The translations under genes and the position numbers were made by a program. Under the pieces are notes generated by a model. It was not told the origin of the DNA. It was given only the letters and a program-made list of their open reading frames with translations, and searched no databases. From Sciurus carolinensis (Eukaryota > Chordata > Mammalia > Rodentia > Sciuridae), in NCBI RefSeq assembly GCF_902686445.1, contig NC_062216.1:12979084-13043083 (forward strand): a DNA stretch of 64,000 nt, given 5' to 3'. Shown one piece after another: positions 32,546 through 41,933 of this stretch (positions are counted from its first letter, which is position 1; the number at the start of each line of letters is the position of its first letter).

Positions 32546-32593
32546 GAGTTGAAAAGACATTTCTTTTTTGAGTTGAAAAGACATTTCTTTTTT
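32546..32593 (+). repeat. 24-bp perfect tandem duplication
   Basis: Two identical adjacent 24-bp units, 32546-32569 and 32570-32593, each starting GAGTTGAAAAGACATTTC and ending in a T run. A third partial match (GAAAAGACATTTTTT) lies at 32861-32875, just past the L1 tail. Confidence 0.95.
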
Positions 32594-32681
32594 ACTAGTA
32601 ATGATTTATTATTTATTTTACAAATACATATACTACAAATATATACTCACCATGTGCAGTGTGTTCTCATACAGTGTTAAT

Positions 32682-32859
32682 TCTTTTTTTTAATATCTTT
32701 TAAAAAATTTATTTTTTTATTTGTTATAGACTGCGTTTTGATTCATTGTACGCAAATGGGGTACATCATTTCATTTCTATGGTTGTACATGATGTAGATT
32801 TGTACCATTCATGTAATCATACATGTACATAGGGTAATGATGTCCGTCTTATTCCGCCA
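32682..32859 (-). mobile_element. Squirrel L1 3'-end tail, about 180 bp, antisense
   Basis: T-rich start (poly(A) in antisense), then GCGTTTTGATTCATTGTACG, CAAATGGGGTACATCATTTC, TCTATGGTTGTACATGATGT and GTACATAGGGTAATGATGTC. It is homologous to the 3' UTR end seen in the longer L1 at 35.0 kb and to the fragments at 41.5 and 45.7 kb. Confidence 0.75.
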
Positions 32860-33349
32860 TGAAAAGACATTTTTTGATAAGGCAGCGCTCCTTACCTTTT
32901 TATCCTTGACGGCAAGAAGAAGCTGATTGGTTGGCCCTTGCCGTTTTCTTAGCTAGTAATACCAGATCATAATTTTGATCAAAAAACATCTATGTCAAAG
33001 TCTTGCTTATTAAAACGAATACACAGTAGATGTATTTTTAAAAGAAGGTGCGGACATGGTTGCCTGCCACTCTGGTAGGGAGTTTACATATGTTGTGTTT
33101 TTTACCACCACAGATTGGCAGTTCAGGTTTGTCAGCACCATGTTATGATGTCAAGTAGAAGCTCTGGGGGAATAGGATTTGTCCAAGGTCCTGTAACTTG
33201 ATACTGTAGAGTAGAAATCAGACTCAAGTCCACCTGTCCTCAAAACTTGTGGTCCTGCACACGAGGTTGGATTTAGAGGGCTCTGTTATTTCCCGGCTGT
33301 CCCGCTGGTGAATCTCACACTCAGTTCACATTGACCTCCATCAGTGGCT
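32860..33349. other. Unassigned sequence with a possible MIR
   Basis: Between about 33090 and 33240, GGATTTGTCCAAGGTCCTGT followed by AGAAATCAGACTCAAGTCC resembles antisense MIR. The match is too weak for a firm call. Otherwise unique. Confidence 0.4.
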
Positions 33350-33600
33350 CTTAAACTGCTTCGAGCTTTCTTGATTTTTATGGTCATGTTTTGTTGCCCT
33401 GAAACATATTTCTTGTTTCTCACTGCCTATTATAACCCCATCAATCTTTAAAGTCCAGGTGAGGATTTCATCCCTCCAAGAAAGGTTTTGAGAAAACTGA
33501 AATTGGAAATGACCTTGACCTCCCCTGGACGGTAACAGAACTTGGTCAGATCATTGAGTGTCATTTGTTACCTATCACTTAATTATTTTTCTGTCACTTT
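33350..33600 (+). mobile_element. Probable LINE2 3' fragment
   Basis: CTTTAAAGTCCAGGTGAGGA, then CATCCCTCCAAGAAAGG, GACCTTGACCTCCCC and CACTTAATTATTTTTCTGTC follow the sense LINE2 3' order. Decayed. Confidence 0.4.
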
Positions 33601-35039
33601 TTAATTTTTTCACTTCATTCAAGTTTTTTTGGTTGAGAACACAGCTATTCAATTCCATCTCATTGATGAGCAGGGTGCACAGCATAGTAACACTGAATTT
33701 TGCTTATTTTCTAGATGGGAATAATTAGGAAACAACTAATTCAGCCCAGTTATGTAGAAGGTCAGATTTTATTCAGTCTTAGGTGATTTTAAGTTTTGAC
33801 AGTAACAAGCAGGCTAGCAAGGCGGCCAAATGGAAGTTCATGCAGTCCTGCTTGAGCTTTATAGCAGGCTGGTTTGTTCCAGTCCTTTAACAACCTTCAA
33901 ATATATATGGATATTAATAAAGTCCTTAAATTTTTTTTAAAAAGTAAGGTGACCTTTTTCCTCCTTTCATTTGTGTTAATAGTATTTCTTTGCTCACTGG
34001 TTTTATTCTCTTTGTGTAGAGCACTAAAGTAAACGCCAGTCCAACTCCTGTCAAAATAATCACAAGGGGACCCAGGCAGAATGGATGAGTTAATATGGGA
34101 TCTTTGCAAATCCCTCCAGTGCAGATTAGAAGCATGACTATTTTAGGCTTTGCTGCACAGGCATTAGAAAACTTATTTTATAAATCTGAGAACTGAATTT
34201 TTTTGTAAGCAAATGCAATTATCTCCTCATCCCCATCCTTTCCCCATGACCACCTCCTAGCATGTGATAGTCACCCTGTGTTTAACAGGTGTTTGCTAGG
34301 TGAAAAGTAGAACCTGGTATTTTATAAATACCCTGTTGGATGTCATGTCTCCTGAAGAACTGGGGGGGCTCTCCCACTCATTTTCTCTTTTCTGATTCTG
34401 TGGCAGGGTGATGCTAACACGGGTGCTGTGCTGGAGGTTAAGAACTCATACTTTGGAGAGGCTGGTGTAGGTGTGGAATGAAGCCAGAGGTTCAATTACT
34501 GAAATGAAAATGTGTCTGATTAGCTTTATTCGGCCTCAGAGTCCTCAATTATATTTGATGACTTATGACACACTGCAGTTGGAACCTCAGAATTTCCAAA
34601 GGTTAAAAGCTGATGATGTTTAATTAAAACTTAGTGTTTTCAAAGTCGAGTAATAGAAAACTTAAGCTCCTTACAACAAGACAGTGGCATGCACTTACCA
34701 AATGAGCTACTTTAGGATCTCCAGTAACCTTGAGTCAGACACATGTTGAGGAGAAATTCCAAATTTGCAAGTTCAATTAACAAATTAATATGAAGAGAAA
34801 TTTAGAAGTGTCACCGATTCACACTTGCTCCTAAGAATAGTTATGATTACTGTGTTGCTCTTGAGTGATATTTTTGTTTTTGGAAAGCAATTTTTTAAAA
34901 ATTTATGATCTCATTCAACACATAATAATTGAATGTTAAATCTTATTTACTAAAGTGGAGATGAAACAAGAATGTTTTATTTTGATTTATAAGATCAAAT
35001 TTTAAGGAATATATTATGTAAAAATGGTCTAAAGCATTT
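33601..35039. other. Unassigned sequence with one hydrophobic open frame
   Basis: Mostly AT-rich and unique. The minus-strand frame at 33926-34135 (ATG start; open further upstream to about 34170) contains a clear membrane-like segment, GPLVIILTGVGLAFTLVLY, followed by a basic stretch. I do not recognise it. It may be a decayed exon, an old retroviral piece or chance. Confidence 0.35.
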
Positions 35040-35906
35040 TTAAAATTTATTGTAATTAGTTACACTTTATAGTAGAATACATTTATGCACTTTGATATAT
35101 CATACATAAATGGGGTATAATTTCTCATTTTCTGATTATACATGTTATAGAATCACATCTATCATGCAGTCATATATTTGCATAAGTTAGTAATGTCTTC
35201 TTCATTCTACTGTTCTTCCCATATCAATAATTACTCCCCTCTGTTCACTCCCCTCAACCTAAAGAAACTCTATTCTTCCCTAGAACCCCACCCCCCCCCA
35301 CCAATTGTAAAAAGAGCATCCACATATCAGAGAAATCATTAGGCCTTTGGTTTTGGGGATTGGCTTATTTCATTTAGTATGATATTCTCCAACTCCTCCA
35401 TTTACCAACAAATGCCATAATTTCATTCTTTTTTAAAGCTGAGTAATATTCCATTGTGTATACATACCACATTTTCTTTATTCACTCATTTATTGAAAGG
35501 CACCTAGGTTGGTTCCATAGTTCAGCTACTGTCAATTGAGCTGTGATAAATATTGACATGGCTGCATTACTATAGTATGCTGATTTCAAGTTCTTTGGGT
35601 ATAAACTGAAGAGTGGAATAACTGGGTAAAATGTGGTTCCATTCCAAGTTTTCTAAGGAATCTCCATTCTGCTTTCCATAGTGGTTGCAACAATTTGCAG
35701 TCCTACCAGTGATGTGTGAGTGTACCTTTTCCCCTACATCCTTGCCAGCACATTTACTGTAGCATCATTTATTGATGATTGCCATTCTGAGCGGAGTGAG
35801 ATGAAATCGTAGAGTAGTTTTGACTTGCATTTCTCTAATTACAAGAGATGTTGAACATTTTTTCATGTATCTGTTGATTGATTGCATTTCTTCTGTGAAG
35901 TGTCTT
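35040..35906 (-). mobile_element. L1 3' UTR and ORF2 C-terminus, antisense, 5'-truncated
   Basis: The plus strand shows antisense L1 landmarks: TGGCTTATTTCATTTAGTAT, AGTAATATTCCATTGTGTAT, TTCTTTGGGTATAAACTGAA, CTTTCCATAGTGGTTGCAAC and TTGACTTGCATTTCTCTAAT. It includes a squirrel-type 3' UTR end at 35040-35220. It breaks off at about 35906, within ORF2, next to an oppositely oriented L1. Confidence 0.9.
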
Positions 35907-35927
35907 CTGAATAAGTATTAGACTCTT

Positions 35928-36811
35928 ATTCCATTCACAATAGCCTCAAAAAAAAATACTTGTTAATCAACCTAACATTAGGGTGGAAGTCCTCTGCAAT
36001 GAAAACTACAGAACAATAAAGAAACTGAAGAAGACCTTAGAAGATGGAAAGACCTCCCATGCTCCTGGATAGGCAGAATTAATATTGTCAAGATGGCCAC
36101 ACTACCAAAAGTGTTATACAGATTTAATGCAATTCCTATTAAAAGGAATGACATTCTTCATAGAACTAGAAAAAGCAATTGTGAAATTCATTTGGAAAAA
36201 TAAGAGGCCCAGAATAGACAAAACAATCCTTAGCAAGAAAAATGAAGCAAGAGGCATAATAATACCAGACCTCAAACTACACTACAGAGCTATAGTAATA
36301 AAAACAGCATGGTATCAGCACCAAAACAGACATGTAGACCATTGGAACAGAATAGAAGACACAGAGACAAACCCACATAAATACAGGTACCTCATACTAG
36401 ATAAAGGTGCCAAAAACATTCGCTGGAGAAAAGATAGCATATTCAACAAATGGTGCCTGGAAAAATGGAAATGTAAGGAAATGATATTAAACTTTATCTC
36501 TCACCCTGCACGAAACTCAAATCAAAGTTGATCAAATACTTAGGCAGTAAAACAGAGACCCTGTGCCTACTAGAAGAAAAAGTAAGCCCAAATCTTCACC
36601 ATATTGGCCTAGGATTTGATGTCCTTAACAAGACTCCTAAAGTGCAAGAAGTAAAATCAAGAATCAATAAATGAGATGGATTCAAACTGAAAAGCTTCTT
36701 CTCAGCAAAAGAAGCAATCAATAATGTCAAGAGAGAGCCTAGAGATTGGGAGAAAATCTTTACCACATGCACCTTGATAAAGCATTAATCTCTAGGATAT
36801 ACAAAGAACTC
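35928..36811 (+). mobile_element. L1 ORF2 segment, first part of a 5'-truncated L1
   Basis: Reverse-transcriptase-downstream region of ORF2. The 148-codon frame at 36085-36531 includes [32 protein letters not shown] and FNKWCLEKWK, all typical of the L1 ORF2 C-terminal third. Frameshifts and stops follow. It starts 22 bp from the end of the antisense L1 and stops abruptly at AAAGAACTC. Confidence 0.9.
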
Positions 36812-37557
36812 TAATGCATTTTTATGGTGAAATTCCACATAGATCTGTAGCATCCATAAAACAGAGATCCATATAGACTGCACACGGTGCAAAGTTCATT
36901 TATTCCAAAGATATTTAGTGACTCAAGAGGGACTTTCTTTCATCACTTCATTTATTAATAAGGGAAAGCAGCTTGCTCTAATGTAAGGGCAGGGATGCTG
37001 ACTGCTGCCTTTCCTTGTGGTCAGCCACTCAAGGATGAGGTTTCCTTCCATCCTGTGGAACTTTCCTCCTTGAGGGTCTCAGAACACTCTGTATGAAGCT
37101 AGAATATGGGAAAAGTGGATAAAGAATGTCCCTCTATTTCTTAACCACAGTATTCCAGAGATTACCTTCATGATTTCCGCTCATGTAATGTCCATCACCA
37201 GGAGCCAATAACATGTAGACTTTCTGAGTGACGTAAAAGGAAAGTTGATTTGGTAAGCTCTAAGTCCACATAGAACACATTTTATTTTTGAGTTATGAAA
37301 ATACCTTTTATTCTTAAAGTACCTCCTTTTCTATACTGTCAGATACATGACATTTGTATGATTAGAATCAAGTTTTCTTTTAATTTAACTTGAGATTATG
37401 GTTAGTAGTGAGAGCTATGAACACTCAGAAGAGTAAGATCTGAGCAAAGTTTGACTGGTTCTGGGGCATAATGACATGTCAAAGTAGCAGACAAAGACTT
37501 TTGCTCAGCAAATCAGTGAGAACATATATTTATAGGCTCTTTTGCAAAAAGTTTTGG
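36812..37557. other. About 745-bp non-L1 block inside the L1
   Basis: L1 sequence stops at 36811 and resumes at about 37558, with roughly 200 or more bases of ORF2 missing. The block between is not L1. Its left part has T-rich and TTTATT motifs (GTTCATTTATTCCAAAG, CACTTCATTTATTAATAAG) as an antisense LTR might. I see no clear TG/CA ends or target-site duplication. Either an unclassified LTR insertion or rearranged genomic filler. Confidence 0.4.
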
Positions 37558-38290
37558 ACCAATAAATGTTGGTAAGGATGTGGGGAAAAGGGTGCACTCA
37601 TATATTGCTGGTGGGAGAGCAAATTGGTGCAACCACTATGGAAAGCAGGATGGAGATTCCTTAGGAAACTTGAAATGGAACCACCATTTGACCCAGTCAT
37701 CCCATTCCTTGGTTTATACTCAAAGAACTTAAAATCAGCACACTACAGTGATGCAGCCACATCAATGTTTATAGCAGCTCAATTCACAATAGCCAAGATG
37801 TGGAATCAAACTAGGTATCCCTCAACAGATGAATGGATAAAGAAACTGTGGTATATATATATAAAATGGAATATTAGTCAGCCATAAAGAGAATGAAATT
37901 ATGGCATTTACTGGTCAATGGATGGAACTGGAGTCTATCATGCTAAGTGCAATAAGCCAATCCTGCCCCCTAAATCAAAGACTGAAAATATGGTATGTGG
38001 ATGCCAACCAGCAATAAAGGAGGGTGAGGAGGGGAAGAATAAAAGTCCATTGGATTAGACAAAGGGAATGAAAGGAAAGTAGGGAGGATGGGAATAGGAA
38101 AGACAATAGAATTAATTGGACATAACTTCCTATCCTTATATACAAATACACCACCAGTGTAACTCCGCATCATGTACAGCCACAAGAATAGATCCTAATT
38201 AGAATAAGCTATACTTTATGTATGTACAGTATGTCCCAATACATTCTACTGCCATGTATATCTAAAAAGAACAAATAATAAAAAAAGCAA
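37558..38290 (+). mobile_element. L1 ORF2 C-terminus, 3' UTR and poly(A)
   Basis: Continuation of the sense L1. The 87-codon frame at 37624-37887 reads VQPLWKAGWRFLRKL, FIAAQFTIAKMWNQ and DEWIKKLWYIY, the very C-terminus of ORF2. The 3' UTR ends CATGTATATCTAAAAAGAAC with AATAATAAAAAAA. This 3' end differs from the tail type at 32.7, 41.5 and 45.7 kb. Confidence 0.9.
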
Positions 38291-38469
38291 AGTTTTTAAA
38301 GTGATAGTGTTTAAAATAATCCAACAGAAACCAAACAAAAGAACACCTTTAACATAGGATTTGGGTGGTGGACCATGAGCAGAAAAGAGATTTCAGTTGT
38401 GAAAGATGGGAAAAAAATTGGGTCCCAAAACATGGGGCTGACAGCATCAACGGAACCCTGGAGCAGAGG
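38291..38469. other. Short unassigned spacer
   Basis: No feature recognised. Confidence 0.5.
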
Positions 38470-38645
38470 TTGTCCAGCTGACTGGGTCAGCTGCATCATT
38501 GCCCTCTGTGTATTGGCTAGAAACACTGACTCTCGGGCCTACACCAGTTCTGCTGAGTGCAAACCCTGGGATGAGCTCCAGCAATCTGAGTGTTAGTAAG
38601 TGGCAGACCATTCTGATGTGCAGAAGAGAATCCCTGCTTTAGAGA
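38470..38645 (+). mobile_element. hAT-Charlie MITE (MER5-like)
   Basis: GGTCAGCTGCATCATTGCC, GTATTGGCTAGAAACACTGA, CTCGGGCCTACACCAG and GACCATTCTGATGTGCAGAA follow the layout of MER5-type elements. Short and decayed. Confidence 0.55.
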
Positions 38646-38999
38646 CTCTCTGGATCCCAATGCATCAGGCATGGAGGAAGGCAAGAATGACATGTTGGGT
38701 TTAAGTAAGGTGACATAATGGGACATCTTCAGATAAATAGTTGTTTCCCATTGCCACTTACCTATTCCAAGTGCAGCATGCTAAACATTCAAGTATTTAT
38801 GCCTTTTTTAAAGGAAGGTTTTGTATAAAGAAATTGAATAAAAAAGTCACCTGACAAGTATCAGAAGACCCAGTCTGAACTGTGAAACTGCTTAATAGAG
38901 AAAAGGAAGTATTTTGCCCTAGACTGCCAGTCGATGGATTCTAAAATGAACCCTGACAATGGATTTCTTACCCACATACCAAGATCAATCAGCCAGCGA
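38646..38999. other. Unassigned sequence
   Basis: No gene or repeat recognised. Confidence 0.45.
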
Positions 39000-39700
39000 G
39001 AGGTAAACTTTCAACATAACAGGGAAAAAAAAGTAAATAAAAATTTAAAAGGGGTAAAATGACCTTAACAGAAATAAAAATTCAGCATATAGAGGCAATC
39101 ATATAATAATAACTCAGTACCCTCAGAAGTGCTTAAGAAAATATTATTGCTACAAATAGACCAGATGAAGCATCAAATATTAACTAGTTAGAGAATGAAA
39201 ATCAAGTTTTTTAAAAATTAAAAACATTAGAAAATTATCTAAATTCCACTTATACTGTTGGCATATAAATTTGGGGAAAACGCACTGGCTATAGAAAGAA
39301 AAAAAACAGCAAAGTAAAAAGATGAGTGACATAGAGGACTGAGTTTGTGGGTAAGCATCTGACTCATGGAATGTACAGAGAAAACAGACATTGTACAGTA
39401 AATACTAAAGGAGAAAATTTAAGAGCTGAAGTATAAATGCCTTTGGGTTGAAAAGGTCTAATCACTTGGCCCTCAGTGAGCAGAACTCAGAGAAACGATG
39501 TACAAAATGCAATTCACTTTTTGATTTTATAATCAAACAGCAGGGGAGTCAGTGAGGGCCTAGGAACATATATAAATATTATCAATCATAACAACTGAAG
39601 GATCAAGAGATATTTCCTAGAGTGCTACAAAAAAATATAAAGGTGATATTTATTTATTCGAAATTGCAAAAGTACTTAAAAGCAAAAAGGTAGACAACGT
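39000..39700 (+). mobile_element. Probable HAL1/L1 ORF1 remnant
   Basis: A-rich sense strand with GATGAGTGACATAGAGGACT, GGAATGTACAGAGAAAACAG and AGAGATATTTCCTAGAGTGC resembling ORF1 of old L1/HAL1. No continuous frame survives. Confidence 0.45.
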
Positions 39701-40160
39701 ATAGGCCTTAGGTGTCAGGGAAAGCCTAGTATGATATCTGTTGTCAAAATAGGACCCAATTAGATGTTCCCTTACGTTCATGAATCAAGAAATATGGTAG
39801 AATTGTGGATTATGTCCAGGTTGAGGTCCTCATCAGAATCATAGTTTTAGAAATAATTTTAAGAGTTCAATAGTGTCCCCCTAACTTTGGAGGCATGGTG
39901 TAAGGAAGTTTGTCTTTTGTTTTAATTTCTCCATTTTTCAAACATGAATTAATTTAGTTAAAAACCATTAAAATTCCAACTTCTTTTTCCCAGCTAGTAC
40001 ACTTGATGCTGTTGGTTGACTACCCAGTATTTATTTCCTCTTTTCTTTATTGAAGGGTCTGCAGATCTGTTTGGGCAGCTGCTTTCTGCACACACCTGGA
40101 GTGTGGGAAAGATGGCTAGGTCTCAACTATGGGAGTATTCTCATTAATCTCAATCATGGT
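39701..40160. other. Unassigned sequence
   Basis: No gene or repeat recognised before the Tigger-type element. Confidence 0.45.
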
Positions 40161-40479
40161 ACAATCAGCCCTCTGTATCCAGGGGTTCTACATAAAACAG
40201 TCACATTGAAACTGACACATTGAAAATATTTTTTAAAAATTGTATGAGTACTGAATATGTGTATCATTGTTCCCTAAAGAATATAATCTAACAACTAATT
40301 ACATAGTTATCATTGTCTTGGGTATCATAAGTCATCTAGATATGATTTAAAGTACATTAAAGTGTGGATTCCATATAGATACTTTGTTATTTTATATAAG
40401 GAACTTGTGCATCTGCAGATTTTGGTAGCTGAGGGAAGATCCTGGAACCAATCCTCCAGGATACTGAGGGACAGCGGTA
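40161..40479 (+). mobile_element. MER2/Tigger1-type MITE
   Basis: Left end CAATCAGCCCTCTGTATCC and right end GGATACTGAGGGACAGCGG are imperfect inverted repeats. TA dinucleotides sit at both edges, as expected for Tc1/mariner elements. The interior has ATCTAGATATGATTTAAAGT, TTTTATATAAGGAACTTGTG and CTGGAACCAATCCTCC, the usual MER2/Tigger1 order. Confidence 0.85.
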
Positions 40480-41512
40480 GCCTCATTTCTCTGGTAGATA
40501 ATTGGATTAGGGTTATTTACTATGTCCAGTTCTGGCCAAAGACAAAAGAGACGAGACGTACCTGTGGGGAAAAAAGTTCCTTGCCTCAAAAAAGCACAAG
40601 AAAAACTTCTTGGCAGTCCTATTCCTGGACCTGCATGGGATTCTGACAGCCTGTGGGGAGCCGATCTGGGGATGAGGTGAAGATGCTGATGATAGTCAAA
40701 CAAAATAATGTTAAGAACCTCACATAAAGAAACTATTGGACCAGCAACTCTCTCAAAGTATGAAGCCATTTCTTCCAAAGGCTTATGATTAAATGCAATA
40801 ATTTTTATTGTGTTAAGCAATATTGAGTTTGATATTCTGTCCCTTGCTGTTGAAGACCTTCTGTCACATTCATCTGGTAGATGCACACTTTCGAGACCAC
40901 ACCCATGCCTGAGCTGTAGAGTTTTGGGTTGATATAAGGTGTAGGGGTATGAGGAACACCCGTACTGCTCTTCAGGATAGTGGAATAAGTGGAAGCATCA
41001 AAATGTCCTTAAACTCAAGGCAGCACAGATTTAACATGTGTTTATTTACAGTAAGCCAAATGGAAACCATATTGTAAAATTTGCTCAACAAGAATCTTTA
41101 GGGGAAGAAAGGCAAGGATTAATCATTGACCACTTGAGATGACTGAAGCACCCTATGAATTACAATCACACACATTTCTCAGTAAAATCCTCAAAACTAC
41201 TTAAAGAGTTGGAGTTAAGAGAATGGCAGCCTTTTATGTTCATGGCTGGACTAATGTCATGAAGATGGCATTTGACAGCAAGATTGCAGAACATATTGCA
41301 GAGGCACACCTGGGAGGCAGGTAATGAGTGGGCCACATCTGACTTGGAGACAAGTTTTCCCGAAGATTTCATAATGCTCCCCAAACCCAAGTTATCTTCA
41401 CAAATTGTCTCCAGATTCTTTTGTGCCTACAAAATTAAGTAATCATTCACATTCATATGCAAAGCGAGAATGGGTAATGTAGAAAATATTGATCAGAAAT
41501 AAGAATTTGTAA
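40480..41512. other. Unassigned sequence
   Basis: A 164-codon minus-strand frame (40392-40886) starts with GTG, not ATG, and runs into the transposon. No domain is visible. No other feature recognised. Confidence 0.4.
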
Positions 41513-41667
41513 TAACAGAATGAGACAAACATCATTACCCTGTGCACGTATATGATTATGCAATTGGTGCAACTCTACTTCGTGTACAACCAGAGAATCA
41601 ACAGTTGTACCCCATTTGTATACAATGAATCAAAATAAATTAAAAAACAAAGAACAAAAAAAAAATT
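41513..41667 (+). mobile_element. Squirrel L1 3'-end tail, about 155 bp
   Basis: AGAATGAGACAAACATCATT, ACCCTGTGCACGTATATGAT, GTTGTACCCCATTTGTATAC and AATGAATCAAAATAAATTA, then an A-rich tail. It is the same tail type as 32682-32859, and its 5' break lies within a few bases of the same consensus point. Confidence 0.75.
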
Positions 41668-41806
41668 AAGAATTTGTTGTTGGAAAGTTTTGCATCAGTC
41701 TTGAGAAGGTTCTGTTCTCTTCTAGTTCCATGACTTGTCTTACACTTTGGTATTTATAATAGACAGCATTTTAGCATCCCAGGGAAAGCTCCAATAACTC
41801 TAGATT
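41668..41806. other. Short unassigned spacer
   Basis: No feature recognised. Confidence 0.5.
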
Positions 41807-41933
41807 AACTGGGCATGGTGGGGTGTTCTTGGAGCCCCAGATACTTGGGAGGCTGAGGTGGGAGGATTGCTTATCCCCAGGAGTTTGGGGTCAGTCTGGA
41901 AAACAGTGAGACCCCCATCTCAAAAAAAAAAAA
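41807..41933 (+). mobile_element. 7SL-derived monomer (fossil Alu/proto-B1 like)
   Basis: AACTGGGCATGGTGGGGTG, GATACTTGGGAGGCTGAGGT, GGGAGGATTGCTTATCCCCA and GGAGTTTGGGGTCAGTCTGG, then GTGAGACCCCCATCTC and an A tail. It keeps the GCTTATCCCCAGGAGTTTGG segment, as in free Alu-type monomers, whereas the B1 halves of the squirrel dimers read GATTGCAAGTTCAAAGCC here. No ID half. It is therefore a separate and probably older 7SL lineage. Confidence 0.75.

Noticed and set aside
36085..36531. 148-codon frame with strong protein motifs
   Set aside because: Real motifs, but those of L1 ORF2 in a truncated, dead copy. Not a host gene.
40392..40886. 164-codon minus-strand frame
   Set aside because: It starts with GTG and runs into a MER2/Tigger1 transposon. 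No motif. Chance open frame.
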